A DNA stretch of 64,000 bases from Pseudomonas sp. S09G 359. GTDB lineage: Bacteria > Pseudomonadota > Gammaproteobacteria > Pseudomonadales > Pseudomonadaceae. Below the pieces are notes generated by a model, which made no database searches, was not told the origin of the DNA, and was given only the letters and a program-made list of their open reading frames with translations. Numbering within the stretch: position 1 is the stretch's first letter; every line of letters starts with the position of its first letter. The position numbers were made by a program, and so were the translations under genes. Below, in pieces: positions 42,448 to 53,353 of the stretch. The DNA lies in the NCBI RefSeq assembly GCF_002843605.1, contig NZ_CP025263.1, positions 2,071,001-2,135,000 of the forward strand, given 5' to 3'.

Positions 42448-43866
42448 ATGACTGCCAGAACCCTCTACGACAAACACATCGATTCCCACACGGTGTGCCC
42501 CCTGGATGACCAGGGCCATGTCCTGCTTTATATAGACCGCCAGGTGATCAACGAATACACCAGCCCCCAGGCGTTCAGTGGCCTGCGCGAGGCCGGTCGG
42601 GGCGTATGGCGCCCGGGCACGGCACTGGCCGTGGTCGACCATGTAAACCCCACCACCCCCAAACGCATTGCGGCGATGCCCGATGCGGGCGGCGCGCGGC
42701 AGGTGTCGTACCTGGCGGAAAACTGCCGGGACTTCGGCATCGAGTTGCTGGATATCCTCGACAAACGCCAAGGCATCGAACATGTGATCGCCCCGGAACA
42801 GGGCTTTATCCTGCCGGGCATGGTGATCGCCGCCGGTGACAGCCACACCACCACTTACGGTGCCCTGGGCGCATTCGGCTTTGGTATCGGCACCTCGGAA
42901 ATCGAACACCTGCTGGCGTCCCAGACCCTGGTCTACAAGCGCCTGAAGACGATGCGGGTGACGGTGGCGGGCACGTTGGCCCCCGGCCTTACGTCCAAGG
43001 ACGTGATCATGGCGCTGATCGGCAAGATGGGCGCGTCCGGCGCCACGGGCTTTGCCATCGAGTTTCGCGGTTCCACCATCGACGCATTGAGCGTCGAAGC
43101 GCGCATGACCATCTGCAATATGGCGGTGGAAGCCGGCGCGCGTGGTGCGTTCATGGCGCCCGACGAAAAAGTCTTCGCCTACCTCAAGGGCAAGCCCCGC
43201 GCGCCCGAGGGTGAGCTGTGGGAGCAGGCCCTGGTGAGCTGGCGCCAATTGCACACGGATGCAGGCGCGGTGTTCGACCAGGAAGTTCAGCTCGACGCTA
43301 CCACCCTGGAACCCATGGTCACCTGGGGCACCAGCCCCGACCAGGCCGCGCCCATCGGCGCGCGTGTGCCCGACCCGCAGGACGTCAGCGACCTGATCCT
43401 GCGCCAGGACATGCGTCGCGCCCTCAATTACATGGGCCTGCAAGCCGGTATGCCGCTGAGCGATATCGTCATCAGCCACGCGTTTATCGGTTCTTGCACC
43501 AACGCACGCATCGAAGACCTGCGCGACGCCGCCAGTGTAGTACGCGGTAAACACGTGGCTGAGCACGTACGGGCGATGATCGTGCCGGGTTCCACCGAAG
43601 TGCGTGACCAGGCCGAAGCCGAAGGGCTGGCGGCGATTTTTATCGATGCCGGTTTCGAATGGCGCCAGTCGGGCTGCTCGATGTGCCTGGCGATGAACGA
43701 CGACGTGCTGGCCCCCGGTGACCGCTGCGCCTCCAGCACCAACCGCAATTTCGAAGGCCGCCAGGGCGCCGGTGCCCGCACCCACCTGATGAGCCCGGCG
43801 ATGGTCGCCGCGGCCGCCATCACCGGCCGCCTCACCGATATCCGCCACTTTGGAGACCGCCCATGA
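42448..43866 (+). CDS. leuC: Isopropylmalate-dehydratase-type large subunit (second leuC)
   Basis: The 472-residue aconitase-family protein has the three cluster cysteines: one in GSCTNARIEDL and the CSMCLA pair. It also has the substrate-site sequence AAGDSHTTTYGALGAFGFGIGTSE. With the small subunit it forms a [4Fe-4S] hydro-lyase. The gene pair stands apart from leuB and asd, which normally accompany the biosynthetic leuCD of pseudomonads, and is near dctA and LysR. It may therefore serve a related acid such as citraconate/2-methylmalate. The real substrate is not decided. Confidence 0.88.
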   Translation: MTARTLYDKHIDSHTVCPLDDQGHVLLYIDRQVINEYTSPQAFSGLREAGRGVWRPGTALAVVDHVNPTTPKRIAAMPDAGGARQVSYLAENCRDFGIELLDILDKRQGIEHVIAPEQGFILPGMVIAAGDSHTTTYGALGAFGFGIGTSEIEHLLASQTLVYKRLKTMRVTVAGTLAPGLTSKDVIMALIGKMGASGATGFAIEFRGSTIDALSVEARMTICNMAVEAGARGAFMAPDEKVFAYLKGKPRAPEGELWEQALVSWRQLHTDAGAVFDQEVQLDATTLEPMVTWGTSPDQAAPIGARVPDPQDVSDLILRQDMRRALNYMGLQAGMPLSDIVISHAFIGSCTNARIEDLRDAASVVRGKHVAEHVRAMIVPGSTEVRDQAEAEGLAAIFIDAGFEWRQSGCSMCLAMNDDVLAPGDRCASSTNRNFEGRQGAGARTHLMSPAMVAAAAITGRLTDIRHFGDRP

Positions 43867-44477
43867 GCCTGCAACCCTTCACCCTGGTGACCGGCAAGGC
43901 CGCGCCGATGCTGGCGGCGAATATCGACACCGACGTGATCATGCCCAAGCAGTTTCTCAAGGGCATTGACCGCAGTGGCCTGGACCGTGGGTTGTTTTTC
44001 GACCTGCGCTTCTTGCCGAACGGCCAGCCCAACCCCGAATTCGTGTTGAACCAGCCCGCCTGGCAGGGTGCGAGCTTTATGGTGGTGGGCCCCAACTTCG
44101 GCTGTGGCTCCAGCCGTGAACACGCGGTGTGGGGCCTGAAGCAAATGGGCATTCGCGCGCTGATCGGCAGCAGCTTTGCGGGGATTTTTTATGACAATTG
44201 CCAGCGTAACGGGGTGCTGTTGATCACCTTGGACGAGGCGGTATTGCAAGGCCTTGGCCAGACCGTCAGCCAGGCGGACCAGGCGCAGATCAGTGTCGAC
44301 CTCGAAGCCCAACAGATTCGCCTGGCGGATGGCCAAGTGATCCCCTTCCAGATCGACACCTTACGCAAGACCGCGCTGCTGCTGGGCCTGGATGCGATTG
44401 GCAGCACGTTGCAGCGCAGTGATGAAATCAAAGACTTCGAGCTCCGGCACCTCAAAGCCAACCCCTGGCTCAACTGA
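43863..44477 (+). CDS. leuD: Isopropylmalate-dehydratase-type small subunit (second leuD)
   Basis: The 204-residue swivelling-domain subunit has NIDTDVIMPKQFLK and the phosphate-binding loop GPNFGCGSSREHAVW. It overlaps leuC by four bases (ATGA). Its last nine codons lie inside the first unit of a 184-bp tandem array, so the gene end is the source or target of that amplification. Confidence 0.88.
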   Translation: MSLQPFTLVTGKAAPMLAANIDTDVIMPKQFLKGIDRSGLDRGLFFDLRFLPNGQPNPEFVLNQPAWQGASFMVVGPNFGCGSSREHAVWGLKQMGIRALIGSSFAGIFYDNCQRNGVLLITLDEAVLQGLGQTVSQADQAQISVDLEAQQIRLADGQVIPFQIDTLRKTALLLGLDAIGSTLQRSDEIKDFELRHLKANPWLN

Positions 44478-45325
44478 CCCACTGCAAAACAACATGTGGG
44501 AGGGGGCTTGCCCCTGATAGCGGTGTATCAGCCATGCACTCGGCGACTGACACACCCTCATCGGGGGCAAGCCCCCTCCCACAGGTTTGATTGGGTTTGC
44601 AGGGCCAGATCGACAGGCATCTGAGCTGCAACACCTACAAGCCAACCCTTGGCTCAACTGACCCACTGCAAAACAAAATGTGGGAGGGGGCTTGCCCCCG
44701 ATAGCGGTGTATCAGCCATGCACTCGGTGACTGACACACCCTCATCGGGAGCAAGCCCCCTCCCACAGGTTTGATTGGGTTTGCAGGGCCAGATCGACAG
44801 GCATTCGAGCTGCAACACCTACAAGCCAACCCTTGGCTCAACTCACCCACTGCAAAACAAAATGTGGGAGGGGGCTTGCCCCCGATAGCGGTGTATCAGC
44901 CATGCACTCGGTGACTGACACACCCTCATCGGGAGCAAGCCCCCTCCCACATTTTTGATTGGGTTTGCAGGGCAAGATCGACAGGCATTCGAGCTGCAAC
45001 ACCTACGAGCCAACCCTTGGCTCAACTGACCCACTGCAAAACAAAATGTGGGAGGGGGCTTGCCCCCGATAGCGGTGTATCAGCCATGCACTCGGCGACT
45101 GACACACCCTCATCGGGGGCAAGCCCCCTCCCACAGGTTTGATTGGGTTTGCAGGGCCAGATCGACAGGCATTCGAGCTGCAACACTTACAAGCCAACCC
45201 TTGGCTCAACTGACCCACTGCAAAACAAAAGGTGGGAGGGGGCTTGCCCCCGATAGCGGTGTATCAGCCATGCACTCGGTGACTGACACCTCCCACAGGT
45301 TTGATTGGGTTTGCACAGTTAGATA
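44455..45325. repeat. 184-bp tandem array (4.7 units) with embedded REPIN, overlapping leuD 3' end
   Basis: Units begin at 44455, 44639, 44823, 45007 and 45191, exactly 184 nt apart. Each unit carries a copy of the leuD C-terminal coding end (AAGCCAACCC then TGGCTCAACTGA), an inward-facing REP pair and a spacer. The last unit lacks about 24 nt of the second REP arm and ends in the LysR gene 3' end. The array fills the 840-bp gap between leuD and the LysR gene. No gene is present in it. Confidence 0.95.
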
Positions 45326-46233
45326 GACAACCCTTTGAAATGCTCCTGCAAGAACTCCACACACGCCCTGAGCTTCCCGGAGTACGCCAACCGCGTTGGG
45401 TACACCGCCCACACGTTGGCGCTCTGGGTATAGTCGTGCAGCACCTGCACCAGCTTGCCCTGTTCCAGCAGCGGCTTCACATCCCACATCGAGCGCAACA
45501 GCACGCCGCGGCCGTCCAGTGCCCACTGCAACACAATCTCGCCATTGTTCGACGAGAGGGGCCCGCGCACGCGCACGTTTTCCTGGGCGCCATTGCGCTC
45601 CAGGTTCCAGATGCCAAAGGCGTTATCACGTTCCTTGAGCACCAGGCAGTCGTGTTGCTCCAGTTCGCTCAGTTGTTGCGGTGTACCCCGGCGTTGCAGG
45701 TACGCCGGCGCGGCGCATAACACTCGGCGATTGCTCACCAGGCGCCGGCCGATATGTTGGCCGGGGATGTCGTCGCCGACGCGGATCTCCAGGTCGAACC
45801 CTTCGCTGACGATATCCACCACACGGTCGAACAGGTCCAGGCGGATTTCCAGGTCCGGGTACTGCTCGGCCAGCAAGGACAAGGCCGGCGCCACATGGTT
45901 GCGGCCAAAGCCGAAACTGCTGCACAAGTGCAGGCGGCCACGGGGGCTGTCGTGGGCGTCGGAGAGTTCATCGGACAGTTGCTGGAAGTCTTCCAGGATG
46001 CGCACGGCCCAGCGCTGCACCCGCTCACCGTCTTCGGTGAGGGCGATACGCCGGCTGGTGCGATGCAGCAGGCGGGTGGCCAGGGTGGTTTCGAGGATCT
46101 GGATGCGCTTGCTCACGTAGGCCGGGGACAACCCCAGCTCATCGGCGGCGGCCGCGAAGCCGGCCTTGCGGATCACGGTCAGGAATACGCGCAGGTCTTC
46201 GGGTAGGGGCACGGTATCTTTCTTATTAGTCAT
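45319..46233 (-). CDS. LysR-family regulator (DmlR/TtdR-like)
   Basis: The 304-residue protein has an N-terminal HTH (SPAYVSKRIQILETTLATRL) and a substrate-binding domain. The sequence style (LPEDLRVFLTVIRKAGFAAAA) is that of the group regulating D-malate or tartrate use. It sits between the leuCD pair and dctA, which suggests control of one or both in response to a C4/C5 hydroxy acid. The last codons overlap the truncated final repeat unit by a few bases. Confidence 0.87.
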   Translation of the reverse strand: MTNKKDTVPLPEDLRVFLTVIRKAGFAAAADELGLSPAYVSKRIQILETTLATRLLHRTSRRIALTEDGERVQRWAVRILEDFQQLSDELSDAHDSPRGRLHLCSSFGFGRNHVAPALSLLAEQYPDLEIRLDLFDRVVDIVSEGFDLEIRVGDDIPGQHIGRRLVSNRRVLCAAPAYLQRRGTPQQLSELEQHDCLVLKERDNAFGIWNLERNGAQENVRVRGPLSSNNGEIVLQWALDGRGVLLRSMWDVKPLLEQGKLVQVLHDYTQSANVWAVYPTRLAYSGKLRACVEFLQEHFKGLSI

Positions 46234-46310
46234 CAGAAACAGGCGTGGCGGCAGGTGCTGTCAGAATAGCACCGGTTGGGTGTGCATCCGGCACACCCAG
46301 GTGTGGGCGC

Positions 46311-47615
46311 TTATTGCGCAGCGATCTTGGCCTGCGCCGCAGCCCGCGCATGGCGGCCACGCTTGAGGGCGATGGGGGCCATTTTTTCGCGGTCCAGCTC
46401 ACCTTCCCACGCGGCCACCACCAGTGCCGCCACGGCGTTGCCGATGATATTGGTCAGCGAGCGGCATTCGGCCATGAAGCGGTCGACGCCGAGGATCAGC
46501 ACCATCGCCGCCACCGGCACCGTCGGCACCACCGCCAGGCTGGCGGCCAGCGCCACAAAACCCGCGCCCACCACGGCACCGGCGCCTTTGGAGGTGAGCA
46601 TGGCCACGGCCAGCAGGGTCAGTGGTTGCTCCAGGGGCAGGTGGATATTGGTCGCCTGGGCCAGGAACAGCACCGCCAGGGTCATATAGATATTGGTGCC
46701 GTCCAGGTTGAAGGTATAGCCGGTCGGCACCACGATGCCCACCACGCCCTTGGAGGCGCCGAGGCTTTCGAGTTTCTGGATCAGTTGCGGCAGCGCCGAC
46801 TCCGACGAACTGGTGCCAAGCACGATCAGTAGCTCCGATTTGATATAGCCCATCAACTTGAAAATGCTGAAACCGGCGTAACGCGCGATGCTGCCCAGCA
46901 CCACGGCAATGAAGAAGAACGCGGTGATATAGAAGGTGCCCACCAGTTTCAGCAGCGGCAGCAACGAGCCCACGCCGTACTTGCCGATGGTGAAGGCGAT
47001 GGCGCCGAAGGCACCGATGGGGGCCACGCGGCTGATGATGCCGACGATGCGGAAAAACACCTCGCTGGCCTGGTTGATCACGCCCACCAGCGGCCGGGCC
47101 TTTTCGCCGGCCATCACCAGGCCGACACCAAACAGCACGGAGACAAACAGCACGGGCAGGATCTCGCCCTTGGAGAACGCATCAAAAAATGTCGTAGGGA
47201 TCACGTGCAGCAGGAAGCCGGTGATGCCTTCGCCATGTTCGGCCTGGCCGACAAAACCGGCGATGGCCGAGCTGTCGAGGGTTTTCACATCGATATTGAA
47301 GCCGACGCCCGGGTGCAGCAGGTGCGCGGCCAGAATGCCGATCAGCAGGGCGATGGTGGAGACGATTTCAAAATACAGCAGCGCCTTGCCGCCAACCCGG
47401 CCCACCTGTTTCACGTCGTGCATGCTGGTGATGCCGGACACCACCGTGCAGAAGATGATCGGGCCGATGATCATCTTGATCAGCTTGATAAACCCGTCGC
47501 CCAAGGGCTTGAGGTCGACGCCGATCTGCGGCCAGACGTGGCCGATCAACACGCCCATCGCGATAGCGATGAGCACCTGGATATACAGGGTTCCCAGCAG
47601 TTTTCTGATTGTCAT
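46311..47615 (-). CDS. dctA: C4-dicarboxylate:cation symporter DctA
   Basis: This 434-residue DAACS-family protein has the hairpin and substrate motifs [26 protein letters not shown] and [14 protein letters not shown]. DctA takes up succinate, fumarate and malate with protons or sodium. Pseudomonads usually have a main dctA elsewhere, so this may be a paralogue tied to the neighbouring LysR and leuCD genes. Confidence 0.92.
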   Translation of the reverse strand: MTIRKLLGTLYIQVLIAIAMGVLIGHVWPQIGVDLKPLGDGFIKLIKMIIGPIIFCTVVSGITSMHDVKQVGRVGGKALLYFEIVSTIALLIGILAAHLLHPGVGFNIDVKTLDSSAIAGFVGQAEHGEGITGFLLHVIPTTFFDAFSKGEILPVLFVSVLFGVGLVMAGEKARPLVGVINQASEVFFRIVGIISRVAPIGAFGAIAFTIGKYGVGSLLPLLKLVGTFYITAFFFIAVVLGSIARYAGFSIFKLMGYIKSELLIVLGTSSSESALPQLIQKLESLGASKGVVGIVVPTGYTFNLDGTNIYMTLAVLFLAQATNIHLPLEQPLTLLAVAMLTSKGAGAVVGAGFVALAASLAVVPTVPVAAMVLILGVDRFMAECRSLTNIIGNAVAALVVAAWEGELDREKMAPIALKRGRHARAAAQAKIAAQ

Positions 47616-47735
47616 TTTTATTATCTCGATGCATGCGTTTGGATAAAAAGCTTGGGCAAGGCGAAGCCGTCGCAGGCATTTGCAGCCTGCGAGGCGGGTC
47701 TTTCGGGTTACGGGGTGGTTAGGTTAAGCGCGCGC

Positions 47736-48611
47736 TCAGCGAAGGAAGGTCAGGACTTCGCCCAGCAGCAGCTCGGGAGCCTCTTCGGCTATGTAATGGC
47801 CGGCCGGCAGGGCCTTGCCGCGTACCTCGGTGGCGACTTTCTGCCACTCCTTGAGCGGTTCGAAACAGCGACCGACGGTGCCTTCGGCGCCCCACATCAC
47901 TAGCAGCGGCAGGTTCAGGTGATTACCGGCGTCGATGTCGGCTTGGTCGTGTTCAAGGTCGATCCCGGCGGCAGCACGGTAGTCCTCGCAAATCCCGGTG
48001 GCCGCGCCCGGCAGTTTCAGGCAGCGCAGGTATTCGGCGAAGGCCTCATCGGTAAACGGCTTGAGCCCGGCACTGCGGCTGCCCATCACGCTGCGCAGGT
48101 ACAGCTCGGGGTTGCCCTCGATCAAGGCTTCCGGCAGCGGCGCCGGGCGGATCAGGAAAAACCAGTGCCAATAGGCGCGGGCGAAGGCCTCGTCGGTTTG
48201 CGCATACATCGACAGGGTCGGCGCGATATCCAGCAACACCATGCGCTGCACGGCCTGCGGGTGGTCCAGAGCCAGGCGGTGAGCCACGCGGGCGCCGCGG
48301 TCGTGGGCGAGTACCGAGAACTGTTCGAAGCCCAGGGCCTTCATCAGTTCGGCGCCGTCGCGGGCCATTTCGCGTTTTGAGTAGTTAGTGTGGTGCTCAT
48401 TGGCCGGCGGCTTGCTGCTGTCGCCATACCCGCGCAGGTCGGCCGCCACCACGGTGAAATGCTCGGCCAACTGCTCGGCGACTTTGTGCCAGATGACATG
48501 GGTTTGCGGGTGCCCGTGCAACAGGAGCAGACCGGGACCCGTACCGCCTTTGCGGTAGCTGATGGTCACGCCGTTGACGTGACGCTGGTCTTTTTCGAAT
48601 CCGGCGAACAT
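47736..48611 (-). CDS. Haloacetate (fluoroacetate) dehalogenase-like alpha/beta hydrolase
   Basis: From the ATG at 48611 (AAGGAGT upstream) the protein has 291 residues. Key positions fit the characterised fluoroacetate dehalogenases closely: nucleophile Asp104 with Arg105 and Arg108 in HDRGAR, Asp128, His149-Trp150 in YWHWFF, Tyr211 and His272. The His-Trp-Tyr triad forms the fluoride pocket in that family, and the two Arg bind the carboxylate. An Asp nucleophile separates it from ordinary esterases. It is followed on the same strand by dctA. Substrate is inferred from residues. Confidence 0.85.
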   Translation of the reverse strand: MFAGFEKDQRHVNGVTISYRKGGTGPGLLLLHGHPQTHVIWHKVAEQLAEHFTVVAADLRGYGDSSKPPANEHHTNYSKREMARDGAELMKALGFEQFSVLAHDRGARVAHRLALDHPQAVQRMVLLDIAPTLSMYAQTDEAFARAYWHWFFLIRPAPLPEALIEGNPELYLRSVMGSRSAGLKPFTDEAFAEYLRCLKLPGAATGICEDYRAAAGIDLEHDQADIDAGNHLNLPLLVMWGAEGTVGRCFEPLKEWQKVATEVRGKALPAGHYIAEEAPELLLGEVLTFLR

Positions 48612-48736
48612 GGAATGACTCCTTGTGATGATTGCCTGCATCCTGGAATCACACGGCGTTCGGGGCAAGGGGGAAAGCGTGGAGGGGTTGTTCATGAAGT
48701 GTGTAGGAGCCCCATCTTCCAGCCAATGAAGATCCA

Positions 48737-48827
48737 ATGTGGGAGGGGGCTTGCCCCCGATTGCAGCGGGCCAGTTGCAGGTTTATTAACTGGCAAACCC
48801 TCATCGGGGGCAAGCCCCCTCCCACAT
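48737..48827. repeat. REP pair (REPIN)
   Basis: Inward-facing copies of GTGGGAGGGGGCTTGCCCCC lie between the dehalogenase-like gene and soxR. The outer 22-23 nt of the arms are perfectly paired. Confidence 0.88.
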
Positions 48828-48843
48828 TGATCGCATTCGCAGG

Positions 48844-49293
48844 TCAGGATTGTGGGGTGGGCTCCAACAACTGCGCGCCCGGCCCTTGCTCGCCGAGCTG
48901 ATCATCCTGATTGCGCAACGGGCACGCCTCCAGCGACAGACACCCGCAACCAATGCACCCATTGAGCTTGTCGCGCAGCAGCAAGAGCTTATTGATGCGC
49001 TCATCCAGGTCCTCACGCCACAGCGCCGACAACCGTTCCCAATCCTGCGCGTTGGGCGTGCGCCCATCGGGCAGCGTCTGCAGCGCCTCGCCAATCGTCG
49101 CCAGCGGAATCCCCAGGCGTTGGGCGATCTTGATCACCACCACCCGGCGCAACACATCCCGTGGATAGCGCCGCTGGTTGCCGGCATTGCGATTGCTTTT
49201 GATCAGCCCCTTGCTTTCGTAAAAGTGCAGGGCCGTGACGGCCACGCCACTGCGGGCGGCCAGTTGGCCGACGGTGAGTTCCTTGGTGAGCAT
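48844..49293 (-). CDS. soxR: Redox-sensing regulator SoxR
   Basis: The 149-residue MerR-family protein has an N-terminal HTH ([21 protein letters not shown]) and the [2Fe-2S] ligands C-x2-C-x-C-x5-C ([12 protein letters not shown]). SoxR senses redox-active compounds such as phenazines and superoxide generators. It is divergent from a monooxygenase-fold gene with a SoxR-type promoter between them. Confidence 0.95.
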   Translation of the reverse strand: MLTKELTVGQLAARSGVAVTALHFYESKGLIKSNRNAGNQRRYPRDVLRRVVVIKIAQRLGIPLATIGEALQTLPDGRTPNAQDWERLSALWREDLDERINKLLLLRDKLNGCIGCGCLSLEACPLRNQDDQLGEQGPGAQLLEPTPQS

Positions 49294-49314
49294 GCATAAA
49301 CCCCAAAGCAGCGC

Positions 49315-49345
49315 TTGACCTTGACTTAACTAGAGGTTTTACCCT
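49315..49345 (+). promoter_or_regulatory. SoxR-box promoter of the monooxygenase-fold gene
   Basis: TTGACC (49315-49320) and TACCCT (49340-49345) are separated by 19 bp, the long spacer typical of MerR/SoxR targets. Inside lies the near-palindrome CCTTGACTTAACTAGAGG (49319-49336), matching the SoxR-box consensus CCTCAAGTTAACTTGAGG at 14 of 18 positions. Confidence 0.8.
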
Positions 49346-49394
49346 GCGTAGCCTCGGATCGCAAGATTCTGCCTACAGAGAAAGGGGAGTGTTC

Positions 49395-49748
49395 ATGCAG
49401 GTATTAGAGAAGAGTCGCAGTTTCACTCAACTGATCGAGTTTCAGATCGAGCCACAGCAACAATTTGCCCTGGTGGCGGCCTTGTCCACCCAAAGCGAGC
49501 GCCTGGCCCAAGGCCATGGCGGCTTTATCAACGCGAGTGTGCAGGTCAGTGAAGATGGGCGCCGAGTGCTCAACTACCTGCAGTGGCAATCCCGCGAGGA
49601 CGGTGAGGCGGCGTTCAAGTGTTTCGAGCACGGCGAAGAAGATTTCTGGACGCTGATCCGCGCCCACCAGGCCACGGCCGTGACCTTCGGTTCATTCCAA
49701 GTGCTGCGCAGTTTCGAGCGCAGCCATGACAACGCGCTGCACTGCCGC

Positions 49749-49760
<12 letters not shown>
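49395..49760 (+). CDS. Antibiotic-biosynthesis-monooxygenase (ABM) fold protein, SoxR target
   Basis: The 121-residue protein has the ferredoxin-like ABM fold (FTQLIEFQIEPQQQFALVAAL, then RVLNYLQWQSREDGEAAF), found in small quinol or polyketide monooxygenases and in stress-induced proteins. GGGGAG precedes the ATG at 49395. The SoxR-type promoter points to a role in handling redox-cycling compounds. Its end overlaps the convergent sfnR gene by 12 nt. Confidence 0.82.
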
Positions 49761-50852
<1,092 letters not shown>

Positions 50853-50864
50853 GGGCACCTCTTT

Positions 50865-52052
50865 TTATGAATAGAACGTCGGAATCGGCAGGGACTGGTT
50901 CAATGCCCAGTCCCCCAGTTCGTGGAGTTTGTAGTCCACCGGGTCGTGCAGGGTTTGCGTGCGCAGATTGCGCCAGTGGCGGTCCAGGCGCAGCGAAGCA
51001 TGGGTGGAGCGCGCGCCGGTGACTTCAAACAGGCGGCTGCACAAGTCCAGGCCTTGGCGGGTGGCGGCGACCTTGGCGGTGGCGATGGCAATGGCCAGTT
51101 GGCCGCGTTCGTGTTCGCTGAGGCTGGGGCCTTTGGCCCAGGCCTGGTCGAGCAGCTCGGCGGCGCGTTCCACCAGCAGGCGCATGCCTTCCAGGGCAAC
51201 CCAGAACTCGCCGTAGTGATGCAGCACGTAAGGGTCCTGGCGTACATCTTCGGCCGAGGACTTATGCCACGCACGGGTTTCGGTGAGGGTGTAGTTGCGC
51301 GCTTCTTCGAAGGCGCCTTCGGCAATGCCGAGAAACATGTGGGTGAAGGTCAACTGCGCGATCAGCGGGCGCAGGCAGGCGAACGGCGTGCTCAGCGGGC
51401 CCGGGTCGAGCAGCAATTCCGACTCCTCGACCCGCACCCGCTCGAAGCTGGCGCTGCCGCTGTCGGTCTGGCGCTGGCCGATATTGTTCCAATCGTTGTG
51501 CAAGGTGATGCCGCTGCGCCCGCTGGGAATCGCGGCGATCAGCAGCTTGCCGCCGGCGCTTTCGTCCACGGCCGAGGCGATCAGCATTTCCGAGTCGCTG
51601 GCGCCGGAGCAGAAGCTCTTTTTACCGGAGAATTCGCGCCAGCCGCCGAAGTCCTTGACCACGGTGCGCGTGTCCAGCGGGTTGAGGGCGTTGCCCCAGA
51701 ACCAGTTTTTGCGCGCGGTCTGTTCGAACCAGGGCTGCCATTGGTCTGGGCGAGAAAACAGGCGCACGGTGGCGAGCATCAGGTGATGAAAGCCGAAGAC
51801 ATGGGCGATGGAGCTGTCGACCTTGGCGAATTCACGCACGATACCCAGGGTGTCGCTCCAGCGCGCGCCGAGGCCGCCGTACTGGGTGGGAATGCTCAGG
51901 GCCAGCAGGCCGCTCTGGCGCAGGGCGTCACGTTCGGCTTTTGGGGTGCCGCCACGCTCGTCGCGTTCGACGGCGCTGAGGGCGAATTCGGCGGCCAGCA
52001 GTTTGGCGGTCTGCAAGGGGGAGGGCAGGACGCTGTGGGGTTTGGCTGTCAC
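50865..52052 (-). CDS. msuC: FMNH2-dependent methanesulfinate monooxygenase (MsuC/SfnB-type)
   Basis: This 395-residue acyl-CoA-dehydrogenase-fold flavoprotein is of the DszC/SfnB group ([19 protein letters not shown], then [14 protein letters not shown]). In the P. aeruginosa msuEDC cluster MsuC oxidises methanesulfinate to methanesulfonate using FMNH2 from MsuE. It is separated from msuD by a REP pair and from sfnR by 12 nt. Confidence 0.87.
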   Translation of the reverse strand: MTAKPHSVLPSPLQTAKLLAAEFALSAVERDERGGTPKAERDALRQSGLLALSIPTQYGGLGARWSDTLGIVREFAKVDSSIAHVFGFHHLMLATVRLFSRPDQWQPWFEQTARKNWFWGNALNPLDTRTVVKDFGGWREFSGKKSFCSGASDSEMLIASAVDESAGGKLLIAAIPSGRSGITLHNDWNNIGQRQTDSGSASFERVRVEESELLLDPGPLSTPFACLRPLIAQLTFTHMFLGIAEGAFEEARNYTLTETRAWHKSSAEDVRQDPYVLHHYGEFWVALEGMRLLVERAAELLDQAWAKGPSLSEHERGQLAIAIATAKVAATRQGLDLCSRLFEVTGARSTHASLRLDRHWRNLRTQTLHDPVDYKLHELGDWALNQSLPIPTFYS

Positions 52053-52091
52053 GCGGTGTTCCTCAATGTCTATTTGGCAATGAAGGCTGAA

Positions 52092-52181
52092 GGTGGGAGC
52101 GGGCTTGCTCGCGAAGGCGTCAGTTCAGTCAATTGGCTTGTCGCCTGACACACCGCTTTCGCGAGCAAGCCCGCTCCCACA
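52092..52181. repeat. REP pair of a second family (GTGGGAGCGGGCTTGCTCGC)
   Basis: Inverted arms of GTGGGAGCGGGCTTGCTCGCG lie between msuC and msuD. The sequence differs from the GGGGGCTTGCCCCC family found elsewhere in the window. Confidence 0.85.
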
Positions 52182-52201
52182 TAAAGCCGGTCTCACTGCT
52201 C

Positions 52202-53344
52202 TCAGGCCTTTGTCGTCGGCAGTACATCGTTGGCAATCATTTCGCCGAACGGGCCGGTGAGGTTGGTGATGCCGCGCCCGGCAAGGCTGGCGTAGGGTTC
52301 CGGCAGCAGCGGGAACACCAGCTCGGCAAAGCGGTAGGCCTCTTCCAGGTGCGGGTAGCCGGAGAAGATGAAGCTCTCGATGCCGAGGTCCGCGTATTCC
52401 TTGATGCGTTCGGCCACTTGCTGCGGGTTGCCCACCAGCGCGGTGCCGGCGCCGCCACGTACCAGGCCGACGCCGGCCCACAGGTTGGGGGCGATTTCCA
52501 GGTTGTCGCGGCGGCCATCGTGCAAGGCCGCCATGCGGCGCTGGCCTTCGGAGTCAAACCGCGAGAAGGATTTTTGTGCGGCGGCGATGGTCTCGTCGCT
52601 GATGTGTTCGATCAGTTTGTCGGCGGCTTTCCAGGCGTCTTCTTCGGTTTCGCGCACGATCACATGCAGGCGGATGCCGAATTTCACGCTACGCCCGTGG
52701 CGCGCGGCGCGTTCGCGTACATCCGCGAGTTTTTCCGCGACCGCGGCCGGTGGCTCGCCCCAGGTCAGGTACACGTCCACCTGCTCGGCGGCGAGGTCGT
52801 GGGCGGCGTCGGAGGAACCGCCGAAGTACAGCGGTGGATAAGGTTTCTGTACCGGAGGGTAAAGCGCCTTGGCGTTCTGCACGCGTAGGTGCTTGCCTTC
52901 AAAATCTACCGATTCACCTTGCAATACGCGGCGCCAGATCTGTAGGAACTCGTCGGAGACTTCGTAGCGTTCGCTGTGGTCGAGGAAGCTGCCGTCGCCG
53001 CGGTTTTCGTCGGGGTCGCCGCCGGTCACCACGTTGATCAGCAAGCGGCCGTTGGACAGGCGATCCAGGGTGGCGGCCATCCGCGCGGAAACCGTCGGCG
53101 AAATAATCCCCGGGCGGATCGCCACCAGGTAGCGCAGGCGTTCGGTCAGCGGCACCAGTGCTGAGGCGATTACCCAGGAGTCTTCGCACGAGCGCCCGGT
53201 AGGAATCAACACGCCGTAGTAACCCAGGCTGTCAGCCGCCTGCGCGACTTGTTTCAGATAATTGAGGGTGACCGGCCGTGCACCTTGGGTGGTGCCCAGG
53301 TAATGACCGTCGCCATGTGTTGGCAGAAACCAGAAAACATCCAT
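52202..53344 (-). CDS. msuD: FMNH2-dependent methanesulfonate monooxygenase
   Basis: The 380-residue luciferase-like TIM-barrel protein starts [17 protein letters not shown], as do MsuD and SsuD, and contains [15 protein letters not shown]. It cleaves methanesulfonate to formaldehyde and sulfite. AAGGATT precedes the ATG at 53344. Its position after msuE and before msuC supports MsuD over SsuD. Confidence 0.92.
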   Translation of the reverse strand: MDVFWFLPTHGDGHYLGTTQGARPVTLNYLKQVAQAADSLGYYGVLIPTGRSCEDSWVIASALVPLTERLRYLVAIRPGIISPTVSARMAATLDRLSNGRLLINVVTGGDPDENRGDGSFLDHSERYEVSDEFLQIWRRVLQGESVDFEGKHLRVQNAKALYPPVQKPYPPLYFGGSSDAAHDLAAEQVDVYLTWGEPPAAVAEKLADVRERAARHGRSVKFGIRLHVIVRETEEDAWKAADKLIEHISDETIAAAQKSFSRFDSEGQRRMAALHDGRRDNLEIAPNLWAGVGLVRGGAGTALVGNPQQVAERIKEYADLGIESFIFSGYPHLEEAYRFAELVFPLLPEPYASLAGRGITNLTGPFGEMIANDVLPTTKA

Positions 53345-53353
53345 GACCAATCC

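Noticed and set aside
42262..43848. 528-codon minus-strand frame
   Set aside because: Antisense to leuC with no recognisable domain.
44361..45218. Series of near-identical 60-100 codon frames
   Set aside because: They are produced by the 184-bp tandem array and its REP palindromes, not by genes.
44455..45325. CRISPR-like regular spacing
   Set aside because: Units are identical over their full 184 bp with no unique spacers, contain REP palindromes and a gene end, and no cas genes are present.
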